Translations under genes and position numbers: made by a program
Shown: positions 1-9,897 of the stretch, in pieces
How positions within the stretch are numbered: the stretch's first letter is position 1
Layout: every line of letters begins with the position of its first letter
Notes under the pieces: model-generated
Seen by the model: the letters and a program-made list of their open reading frames with translations, nothing else
The model's database searches: none
Told to the model about the DNA's origin: nothing
DNA from: Melieria omissa
Lineage: Eukaryota; Arthropoda; Insecta; Diptera; Ulidiidae
DNA: 64,000 nt
Reading direction: 5' to 3'
Assembly (NCBI GenBank): GCA_963971225.1
Contig: OZ020269.1
Coordinates: 88,764,783 to 88,828,782 of the forward strand

Positions 1-238
1 ATCGACAACATGCTCGAGTGCAAAAAATTCAAAATTAATTAAAGTTCGAAAATTCATTACAAAGAAAATACTGTGTGAAAAAGTCTAGCAACATTTTCAA
101 TACGAATTCGAATGTGGATGCAAATATCCCAAAAATTTCAATGATTGAACATACATGAACTGAAATAAAGTTTCTTAATGAAATGTTTAATTTCAATATA
201 GCATGCAGAACAAAGCAAAAACCACGGTCCTTAATTGG
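1..238. other. AT-rich non-coding DNA
   Basis: I see no gene or recognisable repeat here. The open frames on both strands are short and overlap. Confidence 0.5.
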
Positions 239-640
239 CAGTGTTGCCAGATCAGGAGATTTCCTCGTAGAATTAGGAGATTCTTGGTCTTTTAGGAGAA
301 TTTTTAGAAGGAAGAATTGTTTAGGAGAAAGTTTAGGATATTTTGATGTTAAAACATTTGGCATCATTAGAGGCACTGAAGCCTTGAATATTGAAAGCTA
401 ATTAATCTTTGTAATTTAATTAAATTTTATGCTTCAAAGTGTATAATTTATGCAATGAATGAAGGAAGTTTACAAAAGTGAATTTTATATCGATTTAAAG
501 TTTTTTTGTTTTTTTTTTCTGTTAACTTGTTGCTTAGCTAAATCTGAATGAATAAAACGCTGTAACAAAAAAAAACTTTATGTATTTTTTTATGAGAAGT
601 TTAATTCCTTAGTTTATAATGGCAAAAATTATTAAAAAAA
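239..640 (+). mobile_element. Decayed copy 1 of the CAGTGTTGCCAGAT family (hAT-like MITE)
   Basis: It begins CAGTGTTGCCAGATCAGGAG and carries the family's AGGAGA-rich block to about 345. Weaker similarity to the copy at 7296-7919 continues through the block around 500-620 (GTTGCT...GAATGAATAAAA...TATGAGAAGTTT). The 3' terminal inverted repeat was not found, so the copy is truncated or diverged. Confidence 0.6.
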
Positions 641-790
641 ATTTTTTTTAATTATTAATTTAATTATTAAGTTTTATTATTAATTTATTATGATTAATCA
701 ATATTTTTAAAATTATTATTCTTAATTTTTATTTATAATTTAATTATTAATTTCATTATTAATTAATTTAATTTGTAATTTTAATACTCT
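641..790. repeat. ATTA/TTAAT-rich simple sequence
   Basis: Almost pure A+T with repeated TTATTAATTTA-like words and no coding potential. Confidence 0.7.
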
Positions 791-936
791 TTAACCCTTT
801 CGGGACGCAGTTTAATTCTGAAAACCAAATTTTGGAATCATCCTTTTACTCCGAGACATATAATTCGAATAATTATCTTTCGTGGGCCATAAAAACTTGC
901 TGGAACGTATTATCCCAGTAGTCCCGAAAGGGTTAA
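791..936. mobile_element. Short TTAA MITE (piggyBac-like ends)
   Basis: TTAA at 791-794 and 933-936 flank a 138-bp unit whose ends are a perfect 12-bp inverted repeat, CCCTTTCGGGAC and GTCCCGAAAGGG. TTAA duplication with CCC/GGG ends is the hallmark of piggyBac-type insertions. It has no coding capacity. Confidence 0.75.
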
Positions 937-939
937 AGC

Positions 940-2300
940 TAAATTTTTATCTTTAATTTATATTTGTATGATGTTAGCGACTGGGGATTCTAAAATCCTT
1001 GCTGGCTGGCTGCTAAAATTTTTTGTCTCTATGCTATACGCATTTTACCTTCATGCAACAATAACTCACTTTTCTTTCTCAGATATACATATATCGACCA
1101 TCTTTAGTAAGACATCATGGGATCAGCATAATCGCATAATCGGCAATAAATGCGCATCTAAGCGCAGCAACAATTAGACACCAGCCGCCAGCATTCAAAG
1201 GTCAAGTGCCGGTCACACGTCTGACGTTGCGTCGGTCGAAATGCGCTTTGTGAGAAGAAAGAAACCCGCAGCACAGCAGGATTTTAATTAGCCATGCTGC
1301 CAATTCGAAACATCGGAACACACACTCAACTCTCAATAAAAGAAACCTTGACAGCCCGCACCGATCGCAACAAAAGAAGCAACACTGAAAAGAGCGAAGC
1401 GAAGGAAACGCAGATTTATGAACAGCAGAAGAAAGGCGAAACAATGGCAAAAGATTTAAATGAAAATTATTTAGTCTTTTATACAAAATATCCAAGTTGG
1501 AAATAATGCAAAAGATATACAGGAAATGTGTGTAGAAAGGTGTGGAAAAAGGAGAAGAAACCCGCTGAAAGAGTTTCGATTCGAATAAAAGCATTTGTGC
1601 GATCAACTTTTCAATTCACGCAGCAGATATGCATAGATAATGAGTGAAGGCGAGGAGAGGGAGACGCCGCGTACGAGGCTCGAATGACCACAACGATGCG
1701 CTCTGCAACAACAAAGCGCAGGATGCTGCATTGACGCAAAACCGGCTGTGTGGCATCCTGGCGGCGTGTTGGTGTCGGCGCGAGTGCAACGCGCGCTTCA
1801 CTCACGTTGTCGCCAACGAGGCAGTGGAGGGTTTCAATTTCAGGTTTCCTTTTTTTCTTCAGTTTGTTGTGTTTGGTTTTTTGTGCAATGCAAAGAAAAA
1901 ATTGTAACGTCACAATAAAGAATGACATTCCTTTTGGACAAATATGCATTTAAAAAACAACAACAAATTCGGCGAGAACATTTTCAAAGTGACAAAAAAT
2001 TGCTGGTTGTTGTGTTTGCTTGGTTGAATGGTGTTTGTGCGTAATTTGAAACTTTAGTGGAAAATCAACTATCAGCGATGGACTGGCAGGGTGAGGGTAG
2101 ATGCGTGTTGATAGTGAAATGTTTCATATTTGTAGAGTCTGCGAGAGGTCCATGCATAGCATATATGAAAAAACTGTATATGTTTGTTAGGGTTAAAAAA
2201 ATTAATTGGTAAATTTTTACAAATTGATGGAATAGTTAAAGGGTTAAAAAATATATGAATAGAGGGAAAATATATCTTTTGCCCAAAGCCATGGAAAAGA
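940..2300. other. Unique-looking non-coding DNA
   Basis: No gene was recognised. A GC-rich segment at about 1640-1830 has many CG dinucleotides, and frames are open on both strands there, which is a composition effect. CAA runs appear near 1960. This could be regulatory or intronic. Confidence 0.4.
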
Positions 2301-2640
2301 AAACCTGGTCGGGAGGCACTTCTCATTAGGCCCTCTTCCTATAAAGTATTACAAAAAGAGGTAGAACTATAAAATCGGAACAACAGAAAGCCCAGAATCC
2401 GATTCAAAAACTCCCCGATCCCCTAGCCTAAGCTACTGTTGGACTCTGGGTTGTAATAGCTGCCTCTGTATGAGACACACTTAGGCCTCTATATGAAACC
2501 GTTGTGATACCACAAATCCCAACCCCTTGAAATGTGTAGAAGTAGATGAGCGTGTCACCAGTCTGAGCTAGGAATCGAACCCAGGGCTTCGAGCCTCTGA
2601 TATGAGAAGCCAGCGCGCTATCCGCTGGACTATCGAGACC
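2300..2640 (-). mobile_element. tRNA-derived SINE, copy A
   Basis: On the minus strand a tRNA-like head has an A box (TAGTCCAGCGG, at 2622-2632) and a perfect B box (GGTTCGATTCC, at 2571-2581), internal RNA polymerase III promoter elements. A non-tRNA body follows and shares the AGTAGATGAGCG block (minus-strand CGCTCATCTACT) with the SINE at 48096-48922. The tail boundary near 2300 is approximate and I found no target duplication. Confidence 0.7.
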
Positions 2641-2714
2641 GACAAGAAACTCTAAGAGAACGGACTTATTTTATACATTTATCGAATCAGGATTCAAGCC
2701 CGTAGCTCTGAGAT

Positions 2715-2969
2715 TTGTGCTCAAACGTTTCAATCATAGAGTTGAGACACCCTGCTAGTAAGAAGAAATTTCGCTATCGGGATTACTGTGAGGGTTGTGA
2801 ATATAGAGGAAACGAGGAGAAGAAGAAAGAATCTATACAACATTTTCTAAACGAATGTCCATCTCTTGAAAACAAAAGACATTGCTTACTTAGTAATAGG
2901 ACTAATAGAATCATAGCTTGGAGTATGGTTTTGTCATGTGTCACTAGAAGAATTGGCCAGATTTGCTAA
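2715..2969 (+). pseudogene. LINE ORF2 C-terminal tail fragment
   Basis: The frame ends in the C-x2-C...HFLNECPSL pattern that closes ORF2 of RNase H-bearing non-LTR retrotransposons. Only the extreme C-terminus is left, and its sequence is unlike the LINE fragment that follows at 3290, so it is probably a separate insertion. Confidence 0.5.
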
Positions 2970-3289
2970 AACCTTTGGGTAATTTCTAACCACCCAGGCA
3001 GAAACTTGACAATTGGTCTTCCACACTGCGAGGCATCACAAATGAGGTTGTTTTCGGCTATCGGATATGTTTGATAATTGATTCGTAAGCCTTTTGTTTA
3101 CTGGAAGCTAAGTCACTCAAAGCAGAAAACTCTTAAAAAGTTAATGTTAATGCATTAATGAAAGGAATAAACTTCAAATTGCCCATTATGAATGCAAAAC
3201 AGACGCTACGCGGAATATTGCTGTTGCTTCTCGACAAACGTCCAAATTTCCGTATGCGTCGAATAAGCAAGAAGGGAATTAGGCTCTGG

Positions 3290-4650
3290 CGCAGCGTGTA
3301 GAACTCGCGCACACTGGATATGACTATGAAAAGGTCTTATAACTGGTGCACTGTACAGGGTCTTTCCGTTAATCCCATTAAAACGAGTCTGGTCCTGGAA
3401 GCTGGATGGTCTTAAACTGAGAGTACTGAAAGGTGTGACCCTCAGTCTAATCACGGAGGTGAAATATCTAGGGGTTATCCTAGACAGGAAACTAACGTGG
3501 AAGATGAATGTCTTGACGAAAGTAGACCGTGCGCTGAAGGTTTTCCAGCAGTGCCGTCAAGCTTTTAGCAAGACCTGGGGCCTGAAGCCTGCGGTGGTCC
3601 TCTGGACACATACCGCACTCATTAGGCCAATAACTACTTAGGCATCGGTAGTCTTATGAATATGTACAATGGTTAAGCCCACAGCTTTGGCTTTGAACAG
3701 AGTACAAAGAAACGTATGTGTATGCATTATGGGTGCCATGAGCACTGTCTCGGGTGACGCACTTAAGGCTATGCTTGACCTGGTTCCGCTAGATCTAAAA
3801 GTTCAACAGGAAGCGATGAAGGCAACATGTCGACTGTATTCCTACGGGTATTGGCACGACAACAAGGGCTCTGATCATAGAGAAATCTTTAAGCGGCCAG
3901 AGGCCATGCTAGGGGATCTGACGGCTATTTTCTTCACTGATGGATCCAAAACCGACAAAGGTACTGGAGCTAGATGGTACCTCGATGGAAGTGTCAACTG
4001 CTGCTACTCTTTGGGTGGGCTGACTACCGTCTTTCAGAAGGAAATCTTCGCCATTCTGAAGGTAGCGAAATGGATAATTGGGGCGAAATGGTGCGGGACT
4101 TAAAGCCCTGGAGAACGCGCGAGTTACCTCTAACATTGTCCTAGAATGTACGATGAAGCTTAAATCAGTCGCGAGACGTAATAAGCTCCAACTTTTTTGG
4201 GTTCCCGGACACTGTGGTGTTCCAGGTAACGAAACTGCCGATGAACTGGCTAACTGTGGATCAGGGTGTACACCCATGGGACCAGAACCAATAAACGGTA
4301 CTAGTCTAGCAGTACCCTGTACTGGATCAAGTCCTGTGCTATTAACTTACATAGAGAACGTTGATTTAGCTTGGGAAGCTGTAAAATTGCCAAGTGTTTT
4401 GTGACAAGCCGGAACAGGAAAGCGGTTACGATTCCATTAGATGCTAGGAAAGAAAGATCTCCGTCGAATGGTCGGCGACATATGGCCAACATGGGCATCA
4501 TCGAAGATTCGACTTGCACATCCTGCCTAGAGGAGGTAGATATTACAGAGCATTTCCTCTGTGAATGTCCTGCCTTCTCCAGAACGAGACTGCGCACACC
4601 TTCTCTTTTTCCCATTCCCATCTCCTCTATCATCCTTTTGAGGTAATGAC
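3290..4650 (+). pseudogene. Decayed non-LTR retrotransposon ORF2 (RT end, RNase H, C-terminal cysteine motif)
   Basis: Reading frames shift several times but follow the normal ORF2 order. First is the end of the reverse transcriptase with GLSVNPIKT and VKYLGVILDRKLTWK (about 3350-3500). Next is RNase H with FFTDGSK (first catalytic Asp, about 3930) and a Glu in FQKEIFAIL, then WVPGHCGVPGNETADELA (last His and Asp, about 4200-4250). Last is the terminal C-x2-C...HFLCECPAF motif (about 4515-4580). The stretch with the third RNase H aspartate is missing at about 4075-4105, where the frame also breaks. The upstream RT core and ORF1 are absent, so it is a 5'-truncated dead copy. The RNase H domain places it in the I/LOA-like group of insect LINEs, but I cannot fix the clade. 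Confidence 0.85.
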
Positions 4651-4674
4651 CTTCCTAAGTTTATTTCCTCGGCT

Positions 4675-4720
4675 CCCCCTCACATCCATCCATCCCATCC
4701 ATCCCATCACATCCATCATT
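4675..4720 (+). repeat. CATCC/CATCCCATC simple repeat
   Basis: Short runs of CATCC lie just past the LINE tail. They may be its 3' simple-sequence tail or an independent microsatellite. Confidence 0.6.
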
Positions 4721-5038
4721 CCAGCACTCAAAGTGGTGCTTCAGATGAGTTCCTGCACAAAGAGCATCAAGTAGATGAGGTACAACTTGTAGTTGGGTTG
4801 CTTGAGCTTTAAAGGGTTTCGAGATTTTAAAACTCTGAAAACTCAGTTTGAGCAAACACCATCGAATCATTTACAATTTATGAATGAATTCATGAATAAA
4901 TTAAGGATTAAACTTTAATTCATTGACTGTAATTAATTCATAAGTTGAGTAAATAGTAAATAATTTTTAAACAATCCCCGTTCATGTCAATCGTTTCTCA
5001 AATATCTGAATAACATTTTAGAAATGTTGTTCTTATAA
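4721..5038. other. Receptor 3' flank
   Basis: AT-rich DNA downstream of the receptor stop. I see no exact AATAAA in the first 180 bases on the minus strand, only AATTAAAG and similar variants, so the poly(A) site is not placed. Confidence 0.4.
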
Positions 5039-6886
5039 TCAATGCTTCTGTTTCCTTGCAGCCTTCGCACGCCGTCCACATCCCGTTCGTTTCTTCAGTT
5101 GTTGCACGAGCAGCTCGAAGCAAAATACCGCCACACTCGCCGCATAGCCGAGTAGCAACAGGTAGAAAGCATTCCCCAAGTCCTGCACATTCAAGTCGTG
5201 ATGTGCGCTGCGATTGTTGTAGTCCTTCAGCGACAGTTGGCCGAGCTTAACCATATCGAAGAAAGTCAGCATGCGCCAGTAGTTCATCAGACCCGCACAG
5301 TGCACCCGATGTAGCAGCTGATTCAGCGGCTCGGCATATTCCGAATTCTCCTGCAATGGAAAGCCCCATATCATCACATCGGTCAGGACCAGTTTAGGAG
5401 GCGAGAAAAAAATTTTCGTTGTAAAGTATTGTTGTTGTTTCTGAAGCATGGGCCAAAGTGATGAGGTCGTAATGTAGGCATGAGCGGGATTCATGCGCAT
5501 ACGGTTGGTTTGCAAATACGTGTGGTTGGCCAACAGCAGAAGGTCCTTGTTGGCATTGTAAAAGTCCATGCCTTTGAGTCTTGGAAGGAGCACCATTTCT
5601 CTGGCATCCACGATGATTTTGAGGTTGGTGCGTCGCAAGTCGTCCAAGCTTGTGATGGGCGCCATGTGGGGCTGTGTGGTGAGCAGGGTTTGCAGATATG
5701 CCGAGTACATGGTGGTCAGCATGAGGCCCAGCAGAAAAAGGAACATGTGGAGAAGTTTGGTGGTAAGGAGATGGGTTGCCTGCTCTACAAACGACTGTCC
5801 GAGTATGCCGCGTATGATTTTGTCATTTACGATGACGTTCGCGTAGCAAACGGGAACACGTTCGCTTCGTTGCTGGAGTTTAAATTTCGTTAAGGCGTCC
5901 AGGAGTGAGAATAAAATGACTAATGCCAAAGTTATGCGCAGCACATTGCAGCTCACAATGCTGGTGTAGACCTCAGGAATGGGTATCGTCTTGGGGCACG
6001 GCACCATTATCAGCCAGCTGGCCACTTCTATGGGAGATGAGAGTCGGTGCACAACATCGGATGAAATTGCCGTACTGATCGCGATGGCAATGTCTATGAG
6101 CCCGCTGGCTGTGTAGTTCATTAGGAGCGGCAGTTCCTGCATTTCGCGCACTTTGACGGGATGCAGGAATTGCAGGCTGCCGTTGTACTTTTCGGCAAAG
6201 AGCTGCGCCAACTTGGCTATGTAGCCGGTCATTTGCTGGCGTCCTTGCTGATCCTCGTAGAGCATGCAGCGGGGCGTCAGCTGATTGGGCAGCGAGACGA
6301 TCACTTTGCCCTGCAGATCGGCATAGTGAGCAGGAAAGTATGCGTACGTCTTCGTTCCATTGAAGTGAGCGCGCAAAAATCGTGCTTGGGGAAATGGATA
6401 GTAACGATAGAAGTGACTGTCGCGATAAAAATCCTCGAAGAGCAGCATCACATTGGTCATCTTTTGGGCCTCGCAGAACGTTATCAACCGCTGCAGCAGC
6501 GTTTGTGGATCGGAAAAGCGCTTGGCGAGCAGCACAATGCGTGTCTGCCGCATATGTTGCAGGTCGGCGGCCAAGACGGACATTAGTTCGCTGTCGAACT
6601 GCTGCTGCAGACACACAAGCGCGAGTAGTTCGCTGTTGAACTGACGCTTCAGGTAGAAGCTATTCGCATTTGAGAGCAGCACCACCGGAACAGCTGGCGG
6701 CAGATGCTCGTCCACCGACAGCGGACAGTCTTCCGGCCGCTTGCGGAGGATCAAAATCGTTTGGAAGTTGCGTTCGACGTTGATTGCGTGCAGCAACTCG
6801 GCGAAGAACTGCTCGGTGCTGGCATTAGCCGAGACCACCACCAGCGTTGCCGCGGCAATTCGTATGAAAGTGAGCGTTAAGAACAT
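5039..6886 (-). CDS. Divergent ionotropic receptor (insect IR, likely gustatory), single exon
   Basis: This intact 615-codon frame encodes a variant ionotropic glutamate receptor, a ligand-gated cation channel of chemosensory neuron membranes. Visible parts are a signal peptide (residues 1-22), a variable extracellular N-terminus, an S1 ligand half (about 200-300), a first membrane helix (about 306-330), a pore stretch with the ILGQSF signature seen in many divergent IRs (361-366), a second helix with MYSAYLQTLLTTQP (about 376-405, the counterpart of the iGluR SYTANLAAF region), an S2 half starting with ITSLDDL, and a last helix (about 570-597) followed by a short basic tail. N-glycosylation sequons lie at 176, 235, 257, 454 and 558. 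I see no clear glutamate-binding arginine in S1, as is common in divergent IRs. The length is normal for the family and there is no intron. The start was chosen because it gives a complete signal peptide. It resembles the Drosophila IR20a-type clade (Ir52/Ir56/Ir94 style), but I cannot name an ortholog. It stands alone, without a neighbouring IR in this window. Confidence 0.93.
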   Translation of the reverse strand: MFLTLTFIRIAAATLVVVSANASTEQFFAELLHAINVERNFQTILILRKRPEDCPLSVDEHLPPAVPVVLLSNANSFYLKRQFNSELLALVCLQQQFDSELMSVLAADLQHMRQTRIVLLAKRFSDPQTLLQRLITFCEAQKMTNVMLLFEDFYRDSHFYRYYPFPQARFLRAHFNGTKTYAYFPAHYADLQGKVIVSLPNQLTPRCMLYEDQQGRQQMTGYIAKLAQLFAEKYNGSLQFLHPVKVREMQELPLLMNYTASGLIDIAIAISTAISSDVVHRLSSPIEVASWLIMVPCPKTIPIPEVYTSIVSCNVLRITLALVILFSLLDALTKFKLQQRSERVPVCYANVIVNDKIIRGILGQSFVEQATHLLTTKLLHMFLFLLGLMLTTMYSAYLQTLLTTQPHMAPITSLDDLRRTNLKIIVDAREMVLLPRLKGMDFYNANKDLLLLANHTYLQTNRMRMNPAHAYITTSSLWPMLQKQQQYFTTKIFFSPPKLVLTDVMIWGFPLQENSEYAEPLNQLLHRVHCAGLMNYWRMLTFFDMVKLGQLSLKDYNNRSAHHDLNVQDLGNAFYLLLLGYAASVAVFCFELLVQQLKKRTGCGRRAKAARKQKH

Positions 6887-6962
6887 TTCTCAAAGAGCTT
6901 CAAGTAAATACTAAATAAGCGTTAAGAACATTTCTCAAAGAGCTTCAAGTAAGTACTAAAGT
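6873..6962 (-). repeat. 45-bp tandem duplication over the receptor start codon
   Basis: Bases 6873-6917 and 6918-6962 are two copies of the same 45-bp unit, differing at only a few positions. The copy nearer the gene contains the receptor's ATG (6884-6886) and its first codons. The outer copy carries a second ATG. Confidence 0.9.
6911..6931 (-). other. Upstream ORF created by the duplication (MFLTLI, stop)
   Basis: The outer copy of the duplication has an ATG at 6929-6931 that opens a six-codon frame ending in TAG at 6911-6913. Its first five residues equal the receptor's own N-terminus. It stops 24 bases before the receptor ATG. If the transcript starts upstream of 6931, a scanning ribosome meets this frame first. 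Whether it lies in the mRNA is not visible from the sequence. Confidence 0.6.
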
Positions 6963-7295
6963 AACTTTGGCAGCCATAGGCTTGTTTTGAGACCACTAAA
7001 TACTTTGTGACTGTTGTGACTGCTGCGATAACATCGAAGCGCTGTCAGTCTGAACCTAATAAATCGTTTCTTAGATCTGATGGCTGATTGATGATGAATT
7101 CTGCAGTTAATTAGAATGTTTTGTATTCGCATTTGCCAGTTTGGAAGACGAAGAATAAAGTACCAGCGAACCTTTCAAAGCTTCTCGTTTTCGTTGGAGA
7201 ATTTAGTCGGTGGTGACCATGTGACTACTGGGAAAGGGCACTTAGCGACAAAGCTTTCTAGTTGGGCGATAGTTATCAAAGAACAGAAGTACGTT
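6963..7295. other. Upstream flank of the receptor gene
   Basis: Single-copy-looking DNA between the start-codon duplication and the hAT-like insertion. The receptor promoter should lie here or within the duplication, but I can identify no convincing TATA box or initiator. Confidence 0.35.
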
Positions 7296-7919
7296 CAGTG
7301 TTGCCAGATCAGGAGATTTCCTTCTAGATTTAGGATACTCTTGGCCTTTTTGGAGAATTTTAAGGAGGAAGAATTGTTTAGAAAAAAGTTTAGGAGATTT
7401 ATATTTTATGTCAGGGAATTTTTCTGATCCTTAGAGTGTTTTTAGGAGATTTTTGGATAACGAAGTATGATGTATTGGGAACACTGGCGACACAACATAT
7501 TTTTGCAATTATTTTAGTAATATATATAATAAATTTGAAATTAAAAATTTTATATATCATAAATAGTTAAAGCACCCAATTGTTGATTGTTAAATTTTAT
7601 TAATTTAAAAAAATTGAATTGTTAAAATTTACACGACAAAATGTAAGTTCGTTCTATCTCCCGTCCAAAATGGCAATTTTTTGTTTAGTTCATTTTTTAT
7701 ATGGTTTTTCCTTGTTTTTGTTGTTAAGCTGAAGATGAATAAAAAAAGGCTGCATTAAAAAAATTGTATGTATATATTTTTATTTTTTTAGAAGTTTTAT
7801 TCCTTTAAAATTACGCAAATTATAAAATAAATTGTATGAGTTTTCTTAACTTTTGGTAGGATATTTCAGTCTCATTTTAAGATTTAGGAGAAAGTCATTT
7901 CAGGTATCTGGCAACACTG
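7296..7919 (+). mobile_element. hAT-like MITE, CAGTGTTGCCAGAT family, copy 2 (full length)
   Basis: Begins CAGTGTTGCCAGATCAGG and ends with the inverted counterpart (reverse complement CAGTGTTGCCAGATACCTG). It is 624 bp, non-coding and AT-rich inside with AGGAGA words near both ends. The 8 bases on each side do not match, so no hAT target duplication survives. It lies upstream of the receptor gene. Confidence 0.75.
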
Positions 7920-8064
7920 CTACAGTATTGAATTGCGTTAAAGAATTCAAGTGTGTTTTATTTTGGCACAATCTAGCGATACGAACTACGACTGATTTGG
8001 TCAGCAATGGTCGCCTATTCTAGAGCGATTCGCAGGTGATTGCAGAATTTGGCAAGCGATTGCA

Positions 8065-8373
8065 TTAGCGTTGGGTGTATCGCTGATGTTCTCGACTAAA
8101 ACGCGAATGTGGTCGCATATGTTGCAGATTGCTGGGCTGTGTAGTGGTTAATGTTTCCTTGGGCATTGCTTCCAGACACCGACTTAAGTGTTGCTTTAGG
8201 TAGTAGTGGACTTTGGCGCCTAGTAAGAGGCGCCAATATGTCGATCGGCTTGTGGCACACATTAGAATTCTGTCTATGCGACGTTCTTTGTAAATGTTGG
8301 TCAACAGATCCATACAAAAGGTTCCGAAGGCACCGAATGCTGTCATCGACATTGCTAACGTGATAAGTAACAT
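8065..8373 (-). CDS. Candidate small membrane or secreted protein, unrecognised
   Basis: This 102-codon ATG frame opens with a hydrophobic segment (residues 1-26, small and hydrophobic residues around MTAFGAFGTF) followed by a basic, polar C-terminus with several R/K/Y/H residues, so it would be a single-pass membrane protein or a secreted peptide. The start context AAACAAAATG fits fly initiation sites, and an AATAAA signal lies about 100 bp past the stop (near 7957-7962). No domain was recognised. A second frame of similar length (8096-8422) overlaps it on the same strand, so the reading frame is not certain. It lies about 1.2 kb upstream of the receptor, on the same strand, with a transposon copy between them. 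It could be an exon of a larger gene or a chance ORF. Confidence 0.35.
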   Translation of the reverse strand: MLLITLAMSMTAFGAFGTFCMDLLTNIYKERRIDRILMCATSRSTYWRLLLGAKVHYYLKQHLSRCLEAMPKETLTTTQPSNLQHMRPHSRFSREHQRYTQR

Positions 8374-8459
8374 TTTGTTTTTTAAGATTTTCTGATACTT
8401 GACACTTAATGAGTTCTTTCATTCAGCCGCATAGTTTGTGATATTTGATGGTGAGACCA

Positions 8460-8510
8460 TAATTAGTGCTTTTGAGGATACACACACACATACACACATA
8501 TATAGTACAC
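8460..8510 (+). repeat. CA/TA microsatellite
   Basis: ACACACACATACACACATATA-type dinucleotide run. Confidence 0.8.
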
Positions 8511-8875
8511 ACAAACTTACATTGATATTATTTTACTCATATGAACTATGTGGACTACAGTCGAGCACATTCACTTGATGACATATTCCCCGAAAGAAAC
8601 AGCAGAGAGAGTGAAAGTTTATGGAACTCGCCCTTGAATTTTGACAGCCTTATTGTTTTTCAAGCACTACTGCCTTTCAATAATTATCACTTTTGTAGAT
8701 CTTAATGACTAATTGCAATAATTAACTAATCACCACTAAATTGCGCTGCAACGCTTTGTTGCTACCTTCTTAAATGCTTTTACAACTCTGTTGCTTTGGT
8801 GTAGTCGCAAATTATTAGTCGAACAAACATCCTGCTATTAGGATTCCTCCGTTTGGGGGCAAGGGGCCTGGCACT

Positions 8876-9223
8876 TTGCAAGCGTCCCAACGAAAGAGAA
8901 AGATGATGCGACTAAAGATGCCTTTTCCAAGAAGCTTCACTCAACTCCCCAACCAGCTCAGTCGCTTCCCCTCCCCACCTGATGTCATCGGCAGATTACG
9001 GGCTTCCAAAATCCACTCTAGAGAAGAAATGAAGAAAGAGAGGTGTCTTTTTACATGTAAAAAAGGCGCGAGCGTGAGGAGTGCGGGAACAGGAACTACG
9101 CCCGAAACGTTTTCCAAAAAGTCAAGCGTCTGCCAGAAGGCCTTCAATACGAAGGCTATTCGGCTTTTCAAGGCCGAAGATTTTTCGAAGCATGTTTTTC
9201 TCGAACAGCCCAAGGGCCGCTAA
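8876..9223 (+). other. Open frame of unknown origin without an ATG start
   Basis: The frame runs open for 116 codons but its first codon is TTG. The product would be basic and rich in S, K, F and R, with no domain I recognise. The stretch is GC-richer than its flanks. It may be decayed transposon ORF1 sequence or chance. Confidence 0.15.
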
Positions 9224-9710
9224 GGATCACCTTGTCTGAAACCAGTGACGGAGCTGCAGGAATTACTCAAAGTGAGGTGTCTCTTTTCGCTAGTTCTACA
9301 TTACTTTACTTCGGTCAAGGAGTTCATTTAATCGAAAGATTTATACAACTTATTTCTGCTTTTAAGCTCAGTGTAAGAGTCTGCTATGGATCTAAGTTAG
9401 ACCTGCGACAGACTAAGGAGGAGTTTGGTTTTCATGATTAAGGTTTCCCGAAAAAGCTTTTCATTTAGGGAACTCCACGGGATTTTTTTTATGATTAAAG
9501 TTTCCTAAAAGGTCTTGGGTTACCTTAGTTCAGGATATTCTCTTCCTGTGAAGTTTCTTTGATCATGGAATTGTGGAATATATAAAATTTCATCAGAAAC
9601 TTATTTCACATAGAAACATACATTTAAATTTAATTATTTTTAAATCTTTTATTAATTTTTAATTTGAAGCAAATTTTAAGGAATTTCTGAAACTGGGCGC
9701 AAAATTAGAT
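9224..9710. other. AT-rich spacer
   Basis: No gene recognised. A partial internal repeat with TTTCC...AAAGNNTT and 'ttttatgatta' words appears at about 9435-9520. Confidence 0.4.
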
Positions 9711-9895
9711 CAGCTGATATATCTTCTCCAATTGTGTATGCATATGAGATCAAAGTATTTACTAGTGCTCGACCAAAGGTGGATTTTTGGCAGCAGTCGA
9801 AGCCGAACATTCGGCATAACTAAAATATTCGGCCGAAGCCGAACACTAGTACAATTTTTTTTAAGGAAAAAAATGATAAAATGAGCCGTAGAATA
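9711..9895 (+). repeat. R repeat, unit 1 (TTCGGC-rich, about 185 bp)
   Basis: It runs from ATCTTCTCCAATTGTGTATG to GAGCCGTAGAATA and contains several GCCGAA/TTCGGC words in both orientations. A second unit of the same sequence lies at 10699-10885, directly after the Tc1-like MITE. Confidence 0.75.
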
Positions 9896-9897
9896 TA

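Noticed and set aside
2566..2640. tRNA gene on the minus strand
   Set aside because: Good A and B boxes, but the sequence continues into a conserved non-tRNA body shared with 48096-48922, so it is a SINE head.
5480..5893. Plus-strand frames inside the receptor gene
   Set aside because: Antisense shadows of the receptor coding sequence.
5973..6614. 213-codon minus-strand frame inside the receptor
   Set aside because: A second reading frame of the same strand within the receptor. The receptor frame has the signal peptide, helices and family motifs.
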